NCBI RefSeq assembly: GCF_030063135.1
Contig: NZ_JASISO010000018.1
Location: 1 to 64,000, forward strand
Length of the DNA: 64,000 nucleotides
Direction of reading: 5' to 3'
Origin: Streptomyces sp. G-G2
GTDB taxonomy: Bacteria; Actinomycetota; Actinomycetes; Streptomycetales; Streptomycetaceae
In this document: piece after piece, positions 8,562-17,731 of the stretch
Position numbering within the stretch: the stretch's first letter is position 1
Layout: each line of letters opens with the position of its first letter
The notes under the pieces: model-generated
The model's input: the letters and a program-made list of their open reading frames with translations, nothing else
What the model was told of the DNA's origin: nothing
Database searches by the model: none
Translations under genes and position numbers: made by a program

Positions 8562-8590
8562 GGGTCGGGACGAGGCGGGCGGGCCCGCGT

Positions 8591-9241
8591 TCAGGGGGTG
8601 TTCCAGAGGTCGTTCAGCTCCGTCCAGTCGGGCGGGCTGACGGGCTGCCTGTCCGGCGCCGAAGGGTTCTGAAGGCCGCTCAGGACGAGGTCGAGGTAGC
8701 GCAGGTGGAGTCCGAGCGCGCGCTCGCCGGTCGTGGGCAAGCGGGGACTGAGGTGGCTGAGCAGCAGGGGGAGGTCTGCGGAGCTGACGTCCTCGCGCAG
8801 TGCGCCGGACCGGTGGGCGGCGTCGACCAGGTCGTCGAGTGCCGCCTTGAGGCGGTTTGAGGCGGCGTCGATCTCGTCGGTGGCCGGAAGGCGGCCCCCG
8901 ATGAGGGGGAGGAGGGAGACGGCGTCGGGAGAGGACAGAGCTGTGCGCAGGAAGGCCGCCAGCGCGGTCCAGGGGTCGCCGTGGTCGGTCATGGCGCCGC
9001 GGGCCAGGGAAACCAGCTCGTTCATGCCCTGCACGCGCAGCGCCTGGGCGAGATCCTCCTTGGCCGGGTAGCGCCGGTAGAGGCTGCCCATGCCCACACC
9101 GGCGCGGCGGGCGATGTCCGAGACGGGAGCGTTCCAGCCGTGCTCGGCGAAGACCTCGCGCGCCGCGCGCAGAATCCGCTCGTCATTGCGGTCGGCTTCC
9201 TTCTGGCGTCCGCTGGGCGGTCCGGTGCGGGCGGCGCGCAT
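8591..9241 (-). CDS. TetR family transcriptional regulator
   Basis: 216 residues. The N-terminal helix-turn-helix is clear at about residues 19-65 (ERILRAAREVFAEHG ... VSDIARRAGVGMGSLYRRYP). The C-terminal half is a helical ligand domain of the type often annotated TetR_C_33-like, with LPLIGGRLPATDEIDAASNRL. It lies 60 bp downstream of the MFS exporter gene on the same strand, so it is probably co-transcribed. It likely represses that exporter through the palindrome at 10876-10896. Confidence 0.85.
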   Translation of the reverse strand: MRAARTGPPSGRQKEADRNDERILRAAREVFAEHGWNAPVSDIARRAGVGMGSLYRRYPAKEDLAQALRVQGMNELVSLARGAMTDHGDPWTALAAFLRTALSSPDAVSLLPLIGGRLPATDEIDAASNRLKAALDDLVDAAHRSGALREDVSSADLPLLLSHLSPRLPTTGERALGLHLRYLDLVLSGLQNPSAPDRQPVSPPDWTELNDLWNTP

Positions 9242-9301
9242 GCTGGGACTCCTTCGATGCGGCGGCCGACGCCGACCCGCCGCGGGGTGGGGGTCGACCG
9301 C

Positions 9302-10792
9302 TCAGTGCGGGTGGGCGGCGACCTGGTCCCGTGCCACCACGACGGCCTCGGGCGCGGGGGCCGGGTGGTGCGGGCGGATGCGCAGGGCGCCGACCAGCAG
9401 GATACCGAGGACTCCGAGCACGGCGGCGACCCAGAAGCCCACCGTGAACGCCTTCTCGGCGGGAACGTGCGTGCCGTGCACGGTGAAGCTCTGCAGGAAG
9501 CCGACGGCGAGCTGGCTGCCCACGGCGCTGCCGACCGTCCGGATGACGGTGTTCAGCCCGTTGCCCGCGGCGATCTCGCGGCGCGGTACGAGCGCCGCGA
9601 CCAGGTCGGCGAGCGCCGCGTACCCGTAGCCCGCACCGAGGCCGACCAGGGAGAACCAGAGCGAGACCTGTGCCGGAGAGCTGTGGAGGAGGGCGGTGAG
9701 CACGGCTCCGCTCGTCATCAGCGTCATGCAGGCGAACAGAGGCGCACGAGGTCCGAGGCGCCCGCGCAGCCAGTGCGCTGTGCGCCCGCCCACGACGACG
9801 AGGAGCGAACCCGGGAGCATCAGCAGTCCGGACTGCACGATGGTCAGCCCGGCGCCGTAGGAGGCCACGGGGCGCAGCGCGGGCGGGAGGCCGCTGGGCA
9901 ACTGCAGCAGTTGCGGGACCAGGACGTAGAAGAAGAACGGCACCATACCGACCAGCAGCGCCGCGAGGTTCGTGACGAGCATCGGCAGGTGGGTGACGTG
10001 CCGGAGGTCGAGGATCGGGTCGGACCGGCGGGACGACACCACGCCGAGCACGGCGAAGACCACCGCGGCGACCGCGAACAGCGAGAGCACTCCGGCGGAG
10101 AGCCAGCCCCACTTCGTGCCTTCGGTGATCGCCAGCAGCAGGGCGACGAGCCCTCCGGCCAGGAGCAGGGCACCGGGCACGTCGATGCGCTTGCTGTGGC
10201 GCTCGGGGCTTTCCGGCACCCAGAGAAGGACCATGAGGGTCGCCACCGCGATGAACACGGCTTCGGCACCGAACATCCAGCGCCAGGAGGTGTGCTGGAT
10301 GATCAGGGCGCCCACGACCAGCCCGACGCCCGCGCCGCCGCCGAGCATGGCGGCGGTGAGACCGAAGCTCGAGGCCATCCGCTCCCTGGGCATCGCTTCG
10401 CGGACCAGGGCCAGGGCCAGCGGGAGCGAGGCCATGGAGGCTCCCTGTACGGCGCGCATCGCGATGAGGAAGCCGATGGTGGGGGAGGCGGCGGCCGCCA
10501 GGGTGCTCGCGAGGAACACGAGCATGACGAGGAGGAGCAGCCGTCGGTGGCCGTACTTGTCGCCGAGCAGGCTCAGTACCGGGGTGAGTACGGCCCCGCC
10601 GAGGAGGAAGGCGGTGACCAGCCATCCGGCCGTGGCGGTGTCGGCGTGCAGGCGTTCCGCGAGCACGGACATCGCGGGGATGACCAAGGTCTGCATCAAC
10701 CCGTAGGCGCCCACCGTGGCGAGCAGTGCGGCCAGCACCGCGCTCGGCCGTGAGGCTGCCTTGGTGTGGTGCGCAATTCTGGTGTCGCCCAC
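9302..10792 (-). CDS. MFS transporter, DHA2 (EmrB/QacA) drug-efflux type
   Basis: A membrane exporter of about 496 residues with roughly fourteen hydrophobic helices. Motif A-like LLGDKYGHRRLLL is at about residue 79, and the TM5 antiporter signature region (LTAAMLGGGAGVGLVVGALI) is at about residue 147. This class exports drugs or natural products by proton antiport. The GTG at 10792 is preferred over the GTG at 10801, because the latter overlaps the GGAGG site (10801-10805) whereas 10792 is correctly spaced. It forms an operon with the downstream TetR gene. Confidence 0.88.
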   Translation of the reverse strand: MGDTRIAHHTKAASRPSAVLAALLATVGAYGLMQTLVIPAMSVLAERLHADTATAGWLVTAFLLGGAVLTPVLSLLGDKYGHRRLLLLVMLVFLASTLAAAASPTIGFLIAMRAVQGASMASLPLALALVREAMPRERMASSFGLTAAMLGGGAGVGLVVGALIIQHTSWRWMFGAEAVFIAVATLMVLLWVPESPERHSKRIDVPGALLLAGGLVALLLAITEGTKWGWLSAGVLSLFAVAAVVFAVLGVVSSRRSDPILDLRHVTHLPMLVTNLAALLVGMVPFFFYVLVPQLLQLPSGLPPALRPVASYGAGLTIVQSGLLMLPGSLLVVVGGRTAHWLRGRLGPRAPLFACMTLMTSGAVLTALLHSSPAQVSLWFSLVGLGAGYGYAALADLVAALVPRREIAAGNGLNTVIRTVGSAVGSQLAVGFLQSFTVHGTHVPAEKAFTVGFWVAAVLGVLGILLVGALRIRPHHPAPAPEAVVVARDQVAAHPH

Positions 10793-10875
10793 TGACGACA
10801 CCTCCGTTTCTTGTCGAGGGCATGGCGGAGCAGCCGCACGGAGCGGCGTGATCGCCCGAGTGATGCGGCGAGTCT

Positions 10876-10896
10876 ATCGGAGCGGAGCGCTCCGAT
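10876..10896. promoter_or_regulatory. TetR-type operator upstream of MFS gene
   Basis: ATCGGAGCG and CGCTCCGAT form a perfect 9-bp-arm palindrome around GAG. It sits 84 bp upstream of the exporter start. Size and symmetry fit a TetR dimer site, and the co-transcribed TetR gene at 8591 is the natural candidate ligand-responsive repressor. Confidence 0.7.
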
Positions 10897-11329
10897 CCGA
10901 CGCTCGGGCGGGGTCGTGATCATCGTGATTCCGGCGGCGAGGCGGACGGCGAGCTGCGTGACCTCGGCTGCCCCACTCCCGAGGCCAAGACCGCCTCCGG
11001 GGCGGGCGAGCGCCTGGTCGTGGACCTCTCCCCGGCTGCCGACGCCCGCCTGATCCCCCCAGCGATACGGCCACAGCCCGCTCCCGGACGGGAGCTGACC
11101 TCGTCTCGCGGCGATCCGCGACCCGGCTCGCCGCCCTGTGCGGCCGGTGCCCGCCGACCGGCATGTAAACCCGTGAAGTGCCTGGTCACGAAACCGCCCG
11201 GGAGCCTCGCACAGGAGTAGGGTCAAAGGACCGGGAGCATTTCGCACACCGGCTCTCACGCAGGTGCCGTTCCCGGCGATTGCCGAACACCGGGCCGCCG
11301 ACGGGCGGCCCGGGGGCAGGTTTCGCGCC
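10897..11329. other. 430-bp gap without a confident gene
   Basis: Between the exporter promoter and the DUF5994 gene. A short plus-strand frame around 10950-11080 (ELRDLGCPTPEAK ... GERLVVDLSPAADAR) has coding-like composition. It has no credible start or known family and may be a decayed gene. Confidence 0.3.
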
Positions 11330-11917
11330 ATGACCACGCTCCTCGATCTGACCACGCCGCACGACCTCGCCCCCAAGCCGTCGGCGCGTTTGTCGCTCAC
11401 GCCGAAGACCGCACTCGCGGGCCAGCTGGACGGAGCCTGGTGGCCCTACTCCCGCGACCTCACCGTCGAGCTTCCGCTCCTGGTGGCCGGTCTCGACGCG
11501 GCCTGGGGACGCATCACCCGCGTCACCGTGAACCCCACCCGCTGGCCGGTCATCCCGGACACCGTGACCGTCGACGGCCACACCCTGCACGTCGGATGGT
11601 TCACCGAGCAGCACCCGGACAAGCTGATCCTGCTCTCCTTCACCGTCGGCCGCTGGGACCTGCTGGTGATCCCGCCCGAGACCGAACCCGCCGCAGCCGC
11701 CCGGCTGATGGCCGCCGCCGCGATCCCCGGAAGCATCCTCACGGCCGGCGTACTGATGGCCAACGAAGCCGCCATCGGACGCGCCCCACGTGAGTCCCGG
11801 AGCCGGGAGGAGTCCTGGGAGACCGAAGGCGGAGCATGCATGTCGCCCTACGGACGGCTGGCGGGGCCATCACCCGGGCTGCCCGTCATGCCCGTGCCGG
11901 TGCACACTGGGAGGTGA
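11330..11917 (+). CDS. DUF5994 family protein
   Basis: 195 residues from ATG 11330. The signature ARLSLTPKTALAGQLDGAWW near the N-terminus, followed by PYSRDLTVELPLLVAGLDAA, VTVNPTRWPVIPDTV and a C-terminal AARLMAAAA helix, identifies the actinobacterial DUF5994 family of unknown function. The last 40 residues are low in similarity. The stop is 5 bp before the start of the next small gene, so an operon is likely. Such genes often sit near DevS-type kinases in Streptomyces, as here. Confidence 0.8.
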   Translation: MTTLLDLTTPHDLAPKPSARLSLTPKTALAGQLDGAWWPYSRDLTVELPLLVAGLDAAWGRITRVTVNPTRWPVIPDTVTVDGHTLHVGWFTEQHPDKLILLSFTVGRWDLLVIPPETEPAAAARLMAAAAIPGSILTAGVLMANEAAIGRAPRESRSREESWETEGGACMSPYGRLAGPSPGLPVMPVPVHTGR

Positions 11918-11922
11918 GCGCC

Positions 11923-12147
11923 ATGGACGCCGTCATCCTCATCGCGGTCATCCTCCTGGCGACCGGCATCGGCATGCGCCTGATCCACCTGCTCAACGCC
12001 CAGCACGACGCCCGCATCGCCGCCCACCACTTCAGCGACACGCTCCCGGGCATCGGGCGGTGGGACAGGAAGCACCACGGGCCGACCCGCGGAGACAGCG
12101 ATCCGGTCGACCGCCCGGGCGCCACCAGAGGACCCGGACCCTTCTGA
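11923..12147 (+). CDS. Small single-span membrane protein
   Basis: 74 residues beginning MDAVILIAVILLATGIGMRL, one N-terminal transmembrane helix followed by a hydrophilic, proline/aspartate-rich tail. The RBS GGGAGGTGAG precedes the ATG. The gene lies 5 bp after DUF5994 and is probably translationally linked. No known family was recognised. Confidence 0.6.
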   Translation: MDAVILIAVILLATGIGMRLIHLLNAQHDARIAAHHFSDTLPGIGRWDRKHHGPTRGDSDPVDRPGATRGPGPF

Positions 12148-12220
12148 CCGGGGGCAGCGGGTGGCGGTCGGCGCCCCCGGCCGCCGACGTGCCGTCTCCA
12201 TCCGAAAGGAACGCCGCCTC

Positions 12221-12541
12221 GTGAAGACAATCGAAACCCGGACCCAGGCCCAGATCCAGACCCGGACCCAGACCCAGGCTGGGACGCGGACCCCGCCGTC
12301 GAGCGGACGGGCGGAGGTCCGCGTCGTCGCGGCCTCCCCGGGGGCCGCCCGCGCGGTCGCTGAGGTCCTGCGCCGCTGCTTCGCCGGCTCCGAACAGCGC
12401 AGTTACCCGGCCCCGGACGGCGGTACCCGGCTCCATCTCACCGTCGACACCGACGCTGCGGCCGGTCCCGCACGCTCCTGGCTGGCCCGCAGCAGGCCGC
12501 CCACCGGCAGCCGCGCCAGTACCCACGCCGACGAGATCTGA
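12221..12541 (+). CDS. Hypothetical protein with Gln/Thr/Arg repeat
   Basis: 106 residues from GTG 12221 (GAAAGGA upstream). Residues 5-24 are a low-complexity tract (TRTQAQIQTRTQTQ) encoded by imperfect CAGACCCGGACC-type DNA repeats. The rest (AEVRVVAASPGAARAVAEVL, GTRLHLTVDTDAA) looks like a small alpha/beta domain of a type seen in streptomycetes with unknown function. The repeat-encoded tract may vary in length between strains. Confidence 0.55.
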   Translation: MKTIETRTQAQIQTRTQTQAGTRTPPSSGRAEVRVVAASPGAARAVAEVLRRCFAGSEQRSYPAPDGGTRLHLTVDTDAAAGPARSWLARSRPPTGSRASTHADEI

Positions 12542-12577
12542 CGGCCACGCCCCCGACCCTGTATGAGAGGTGTGGTC

Positions 12578-12850
12578 ATGGCGACCCTCCGCGAGCGAAA
12601 GGCCTACCGCGAGCAGATCCTCGGGGCCCTGTACGAAGCCATCGAAGGCAACCGCCTCCTCGGAATGACCGGAGCCCGGCTCGCCCACGACCTCGACATC
12701 CCGGAACAGGACCTCGCCGCCGCCTGCACCTACCTGGCGGGGGAGGGCCTGATCACCATCGACTGGGAACCGGGCAACATCCCTGCCATGGTCACCCTCA
12801 CCCATCAGGGCATCCGGCTCATGGAAGCCGAAGAGGAGAAACGCGGCTGA
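12578..12850 (+). CDS. Small winged-helix protein
   Basis: 90 residues from ATG 12578, chosen over ATG 12563 because GAGAGGTG lies before the former. The pattern of a basic N-terminus, REQILGALYEAIEGN, MTGARLAHDLDIPEQDLAAA and CTYLAGEGLITIDWE, then VTLTHQGIRLMEAEEE, is a single winged helix-turn-helix. It may bind DNA or serve as a protein interaction module. It follows the previous gene by 36 bp and is probably in the same operon. Confidence 0.65.
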   Translation: MATLRERKAYREQILGALYEAIEGNRLLGMTGARLAHDLDIPEQDLAAACTYLAGEGLITIDWEPGNIPAMVTLTHQGIRLMEAEEEKRG

Positions 12851-12938
12851 ACCGATCGGCCGGGGAACGGCCCGTCCGCCCGCTGCCCGGCCCACCGCCC
12901 CGCCCGACCCCCTTGCCGCGACCGGAGGCCTGAACATC

Positions 12939-13640
12939 ATGACCAGTACCCCTGCGCGTTCCGTCCCGACCGGAGGGCCGGCCGGGCGCAGCGATCTCGG
13001 TCGGCGCGCCGCGGCGCGCCGACGCGATCTCTCCCTCAGCCGTGAACAGGTGGCCGAGCGCAGCGGGCTCGCCGCTTCGTACGTCGCCTACCTCGAAGAC
13101 CATGCCGTGGCTCCGGGCATCGGCTCTCTCCTGCGGCTCGCCGACGCGCTGGGTACGACGGTCGACGAACTGACCGGCACGACGACCGAGAGCCCCCCGG
13201 GCCGGGCCGCCGGATCGCGGGAGGGTGAACTGGTCGTGCTGAGCGATGCGGAGTGCCGTCGGCTGCTCTCCACGCACGGCATCGGCAGGATGGCGATCGT
13301 CACCGCGAACGGGCCGACCGTCTCACCCGTCAACTACGTGATGGCGGACGGGCGGGTCGCCTTCCGTACCTCCGGTGACGGGACTCTCGCAGCGGCGGCC
13401 GGAACCGACGCGGCCTTCGAGGTCGACCAGATCGATGACGCCATGAGCCAGGGCTGGAGCGTGCTGGTCATGGGTGAGCTGTCGCGGGTCAGCGAGGACT
13501 CGGCCGTCCGCCGGCTGGACGCCACCGCGCCCTCCCTGCCCTGGGCGGGTGGGGAGCGTACGCACTGGATGACCGTCGCTCCGTCGCTGATCAGCGGCCG
13601 ACGCGTGGTGCGGGGGCCGACGCGGGGCGCCGCAGGCTGA
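12939..13640 (+). CDS. HTH-XRE / pyridoxamine 5'-phosphate oxidase-like fusion
   Basis: 233 residues. Residues 20-82 form a Cro/C1-type helix-turn-helix (RRRDLSLSREQVAERSGLAA, SYVAYLEDHAVAPGIGSLLRLADALG). Residues 95-225 form a split-barrel flavin/F420-binding domain of the PPOX/nitroreductase-like class (CRRLLSTHGIGRMAIV, VSPVNYVMADGRVAFRTS). Such fusions are common in Streptomyces beside DevS/DevR-type redox systems and are thought to act as flavin-binding regulators. The ligand is unknown here. Confidence 0.8.
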   Translation: MTSTPARSVPTGGPAGRSDLGRRAAARRRDLSLSREQVAERSGLAASYVAYLEDHAVAPGIGSLLRLADALGTTVDELTGTTTESPPGRAAGSREGELVVLSDAECRRLLSTHGIGRMAIVTANGPTVSPVNYVMADGRVAFRTSGDGTLAAAAGTDAAFEVDQIDDAMSQGWSVLVMGELSRVSEDSAVRRLDATAPSLPWAGGERTHWMTVAPSLISGRRVVRGPTRGAAG

Positions 13641-13661
13641 ACCGGCCGACGGCGCTCGCGG

Positions 13662-14126
13662 TCACACGCTGCTGGTACTGCCGTGGTTGGCGTACTGCTG
13701 GAGCAGCTGTACGCGGGTTCCCTGGAGGCGGTGGGCCAGCACGCGCGCCACCCAGTTGCCGACCATGGAGCCGAACGCCGGGTCGGCGTCCATCATCATC
13801 CGCACGGCCGTCGCGTCGAACTGGTCCGTGCGTACAGGAGTCGCCGCCTCGGCGCCGTTGTGCCACTCGTACGGTGCCAGCAGCCAGGACCAGCCGACCA
13901 GTTCACCGGGGCCGAGGCGCTCGATGAGCGCAGGCCCACTGCCCGGCAGGTGCATGTCCAGCGTCACGATGCCCGACCGTACGATCCAGAACCGGTCGGC
14001 GCGGCCGCCCTCTTCGAAGAGACGGGTGCCTTCGGGAAAGTTGACCTCGTGGGCCTGTGCCATCAGCCGGTCCCGGTATGCGGGGGGCAGGGCATTGGCC
14101 AGCCGGGCCGGCGAGAGGATGCGCAT
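13662..14126 (-). CDS. Cyclic nucleotide-binding (CRP-like) domain protein without HTH
   Basis: 154 residues starting MRILSPARLANALPPAYRDR, with GGAGG six bases before the ATG. It is a single cNMP-binding beta-roll (FPEGTRLFEEGGRADRFWIV, LIERLGPGELVGWSWL) followed by a helix. The DNA-binding helix-turn-helix found in CRP is absent. It is convergent with the XRE/PPOX gene. A regulator that acts through protein contact, possibly with the nearby kinase, is an inference. Confidence 0.75.
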   Translation of the reverse strand: MRILSPARLANALPPAYRDRLMAQAHEVNFPEGTRLFEEGGRADRFWIVRSGIVTLDMHLPGSGPALIERLGPGELVGWSWLLAPYEWHNGAEAATPVRTDQFDATAVRMMMDADPAFGSMVGNWVARVLAHRLQGTRVQLLQQYANHGSTSSV

Positions 14127-14662
14127 GACGTGCCTCCGTTCGAGCCCCCTGCCATTCTCGGCCGGGCCACCGACCCTGTACGCGGGCCGACCGGCCCCTT
14201 TCGGGGGACCGACCGGCCCTGACGGCACCACACACCGCACGGGTCTGGACCGTTCGGCCCCTGCCCGGAGCGCCTGCGCCCGGAGAGCATCGCAATCAGA
14301 GGCGGCCTGCGGTCCTTCCTGGCGAAGGAGGCGACGGCAGCGGCCTCGACGTCTTCCGCAGGGTGCGGACCGGCGCCCTGCGGTCCGGCGCTTCCGTGCG
14401 ACTGGGTCATCGCACACCCGAGCTGGCCGGCCAGGCTCTCCCTCCTCGCCCGCAGTCACGGTCCGCTCACGCCGCAGTCGGCGCTCCCCACCCGTCGGAG
14501 CCCGTCGGAGCCCGTCGGAGCGGTCACGGTCACGCACGAGGACGATGGAGCCCCTGTGGCCGTTCGGCGCCGCGCACCGCACGGGCCGCCGCCCACGCGG
14601 AGCGCTACCGTGGAGGGGCGGCGACCAAGCCCGCCACGAGGTGTGTCCCGACGGAGGAACCG
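14127..14662. other. 535-bp divergent gap with a triple 10-bp repeat
   Basis: Shared upstream region of the CNB gene and the kinase gene. CCCGTCGGAG is repeated three times without interruption at 14491-14520. No supported gene lies inside, and the long frames there are compositional artefacts. Confidence 0.5.
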
Positions 14663-16249
14663 GTGGGCGACTCAGGAAGCGGTGACGTCGGCGGCCCCGT
14701 ACTGCCCGGCCCGCCGGACGCGAGGCCCCGGCCCGGCGGGCCCCGCCCGCTCGGCGGGCCGAGACGAATGGCCGGCCTGCTGGAAGTCGTCCTCTCGGCC
14801 GACCGGGCGCTGGACCAGCCCCAGGCACTCCAGCGGATCCTCGATGCCGCCGTGGTCCTCGTGGACGCCCGATACGGCGCCCTGTGCGTGGTCGGCGACG
14901 ACGCCCAGCTCCGCGGCCTCCAGACGGCGGGAAAGCCCGTCGGGCGGGCCGGGGCGTTCCTGGGCGCTGCCGTCAAGGGCGGCGACGACGTACTCGGCTG
15001 CCTGTACCTGAAGCGGGAGCGGCGGGACCGGGCCTTCGACGCGGCGGACGATCGGGACCTGTCCCTCCTGGCCTCGGCTGCGGGCGTGGCCATCGCGAAC
15101 GCCCGCCTGAGCGAACGGGCCTCGTACCGGCAGAGCTGGATCGAGGCCAACTCCGAGATCGTCTCCACCCTGCTGTCGGGCGCCGACGAGGACGCTGTCC
15201 TGCAGCTGATCGTGGAGCGTGCCGGACGGATCCTCGCCGCCGACCTCGGCCTGGTGGCCCTGACCGTACCGGGTACGGACGACCTGCGCGTCGCCCTGGC
15301 CGCCGGTGTCGACGCGGCGCAGCACCGGGGACTGACACTGCCCCGGGAAGGATCGTTCGCCGGGGCGGCCCTCGCGGCCCACGGACCCCTCACCAGTCGT
15401 GATATCGCCCGCGATCCGCGGACGGAGGCCGACGCGCCGCGCTGGGACGGGCTGGGCCCGGCCGTGGCGGTGCCCATGGGCGCCGGGGAGCGTGTGCGGG
15501 GCGTACTGCTGCTGGCCCGGGCCCAGGGCCTGGCGCCGTTCACGGAGACCGAGACGGCCCCGCTGATGGCCTTCGCGGGACAGGCGGCCCTCGCGATGGA
15601 GCTGGGCGAACGCCGACGGGGCGCCGAGCAGCTGGCACTGCTGGAAGACCGCGACCGGATCGCCCGGGACCTGCACGACCTCGCCATCCAGCGGCTCTTC
15701 GCGACCGGCATGACCCTGCAGAGCGCCGTACGCTTCGTCGAGCACCCGCAGGCCAGCGAGCGGCTGCTCAGAGCCGTGGACGACCTGGACGAAACCATCA
15801 AGATCATCAGATCGACCATCTTCGGCCTGCGGTCCCGCGAAGGCCCCCGCGCCCAGCGCGGCCTGCGCGCACGGACCGTCGCAGCCCTGGAACAGGCGGC
15901 CCCCGCCCTCGGCTGCACGCCCGTCCTGAGGATGGAAGGACTCATCGACACCGATGTGCCGCCCGCGGTGGGCGACCACGTCATCGCCGTGCTCGGCGAG
16001 GCACTGACCAACGTCGCACGCCACGCGCACGCCACCGCCGTCGCGGTCGCGCTCGTCGTCCGCTCCGGCACCCTCACCCTCACGGTCACCGACAACGGCA
16101 CGGGCATGCCGTCCCGCGGCCACCGCGAGGGCAGCGGCTTGCGCAACCTCGCCGAGCGGGCCGGACGCCTGGGCGGCGCCATGACCGTGGACCCCGCCCC
16201 GCAGGGCGGCACCCGTCTGGTGTGGCGGGTGCCCGGTGTCCCCGGATGA
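14663..16249 (+). CDS. DevS-like GAF sensor histidine kinase with shortened first GAF
   Basis: 528 residues from GTG 14663 (GGAGG at 14653-14657). After a proline-rich leader come GAF1 (LLEVVLSADRALDQPQALQRI ends at about residue 150), GAF2 (IVSTLLSGADEDAVLQLIVE) and a HisKA_3 box with the phospho-accepting histidine in RDRIARDLHDLAIQRLFATG. The HATPase_c domain follows (LTNVARHAHA, TDNGTGMP, GLRNLAERAGRLGG). GAF1 lacks the middle portion normally present between ALCVVG and the FLGAAV strand, so its haem/ligand pocket is probably lost. The natural partner is the damaged response regulator directly downstream. Confidence 0.85.
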   Translation: MGDSGSGDVGGPVLPGPPDARPRPGGPRPLGGPRRMAGLLEVVLSADRALDQPQALQRILDAAVVLVDARYGALCVVGDDAQLRGLQTAGKPVGRAGAFLGAAVKGGDDVLGCLYLKRERRDRAFDAADDRDLSLLASAAGVAIANARLSERASYRQSWIEANSEIVSTLLSGADEDAVLQLIVERAGRILAADLGLVALTVPGTDDLRVALAAGVDAAQHRGLTLPREGSFAGAALAAHGPLTSRDIARDPRTEADAPRWDGLGPAVAVPMGAGERVRGVLLLARAQGLAPFTETETAPLMAFAGQAALAMELGERRRGAEQLALLEDRDRIARDLHDLAIQRLFATGMTLQSAVRFVEHPQASERLLRAVDDLDETIKIIRSTIFGLRSREGPRAQRGLRARTVAALEQAAPALGCTPVLRMEGLIDTDVPPAVGDHVIAVLGEALTNVARHAHATAVAVALVVRSGTLTLTVTDNGTGMPSRGHREGSGLRNLAERAGRLGGAMTVDPAPQGGTRLVWRVPGVPG

Positions 16250-16964
16250 GGCACGCCCGCCCGCCCGGCCGGAGGTTCCCTGTTCGCCGGTTGTAGCGGG
16301 GCTGCGCCCGGGGGCGGCCGGAGGCCTGCGCGGCGAGCACCGCGGCCTGAACGCGGCGGTCGACCCCCAGCTTGGCCAGCAGCGGGGAGATGCCGTTCTT
16401 CACCGTCTTCTGCGAAAGGAACATCCGACGGCGGATCTCCGCGTTGGTCAGCCCCTCCCCGATCAGGTCGAGGATCCCCCGTTCCCGCTCGGAGAGCCCG
16501 GACAGAGCCCCCTCGGCATCCTCCGGAGGGCCGCCGTCCCCGCGGAGGCTGCGCATCAGACGGCCCGTGGTGGCCGGGTCCAGCATCGACTGCCCGGACG
16601 CCACCGTGCGGATCGCGGAGACCAGGGCGGCCCCCGTGACCTCCTTCAGCACGTAACCCGCGGCCCCGGCCATGATCGCGTCGAGGAGCGCGTCGTCGTC
16701 GAAGGACGTCAGGATCAGACACGCCAGCTCCGGCATCCGCGAGCGCAGTTCACGGCAGACCGCGATCCCGTCGCCGTCCGGCAGCCGTACGTCCAGCACG
16801 GCCACGTCCGAGCGCAGGGCCGGGCCCCGGGCGAGGGCCTGCGCGGCTGTACCCGCCTCCCCGACCACCATGATGTCCGCTTCCGCGTCTAGTGCCGCGT
16901 CAGGCGACGTTCGCCCCGTCGCGACGCCCGGCACGCACTCTCGCCGCACCGGCCGAAAGCCCAC
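16086..16964 (-). pseudogene. NarL/DevR-type response regulator truncated by a repeat element
   Basis: The frame retains most of a receiver (VAVLDVRLPDGDGIAV with the phosphoacceptor Asp, and YVLKE with the conserved Lys) and a LuxR helix-turn-helix (LSERERGILDLIGEGLTNAE). The first strand and the acidic DD pair are missing. They are replaced by a sequence translated from the CTAG...-bounded repeat (16889-16969), which supplies the only in-frame ATG. The C-terminus also runs on for about 65 residues into the kinase gene, indicating a lost stop. The HTH is somewhat degenerate (VKNGISPLLAKLG). I infer an inactivated partner of the kinase. Confidence 0.75.
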
Positions 16965-16969
16965 GTACG
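16889..16969. mobile_element. Half copy of the CTAG-bounded foldback MITE
   Basis: 81 bp starting CTAGTGCCGCGTCAGGC match the left half of the element at 38966-39134 with about five differences, then diverge after CCCACGTACG. The right half and second terminus are absent. Its end lies inside the response regulator gene. Confidence 0.8.
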
Positions 16970-17731
16970 AGCCTCCCGAGGCAACACTCCCGGATCCTCC
17001 GGCATGGCCGGCCTCCGCGGTGTCCCGCCTACTGAGCTATCGGCTCCCATCGTCACCGCTGCCCTCGGACGCCACCAGGGGCCGGATGGTCCCTGCCACC
17101 CGTGCCGACCCGGGCCCAAGCGGTCCCCGTCCGGCTGTGTGAGGGGGCCCGGGGGCTTCGCTGGTCACCTCAACGCTGACCCGCGGGTCGGCCGGGCAAG
17201 CCCTCCCCGCCCGGATACGGACCCGGGCCGGCCGTCCGGCTCCTGTCCGCCGGGGTGGCCCCTGCCCTCGCGTAGACAAGCTCGGATCTGGCGGTGCCTG
17301 CCCAACTCGCCACCGGACAGCGGGCGAAGGGAGTTTCCGGGACGGCGGGCGGGTGGTGGCCGTCCGGACCAGGCTGGCTGCGACCGGGCCCGCTCTGCCT
17401 CCGGCCGAGGCCGGCATCGTCATCGCTCGCCGAACCCGGCAGGCCTTCCCGGTCACAGCACTGGCGTGACGGCGTGGCAGGGGCTCGAAGCAGGAGTGGC
17501 GGATGCTCAGTGGCCGCCCGTTCCCCTTCCTTCTGGTGTGATTGTGCGAACGCGGCCCTATTTGGGCTAATTAATGCCGTATTGGCTTGCAGGGTGACAG
17601 GGTGGCCGGGCCATCACCGTGTTGGCGGAGCCGTCGGCCTGCGGCCGGGGCTGCCGTTGACGTCGGGCGACCCGCTACTCGCTCGGCCAACCCCATGGGG
17701 GGAGGCCGTTGACTTCCTGAGGAGCCTTTTG
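16970..17731. other. 760-bp stretch without a supported gene
   Basis: Lies between the half-MITE and the ATP-grasp gene. The lost N-terminus of the response regulator was looked for here on the minus strand and not found. Around 17560-17590 there is a short AT-rich patch (GGCTAATTAATGCCGTATT) that could be promoter-like. Confidence 0.4.

Noticed and set aside
8981..10753. 590-aa plus-strand frame across the efflux gene
   Set aside because: His/Glu/Gly-rich antisense artefact of the MFS gene.
12236..12290. CAGACC-type repeats as a CRISPR or satellite
   Set aside because: They are imperfect, lie inside a coding frame and translate into a TRTQ tract.
14063..14410. Minus-strand frame upstream of the CNB gene
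   Set aside because: No credible RBS or family; composition is poor.
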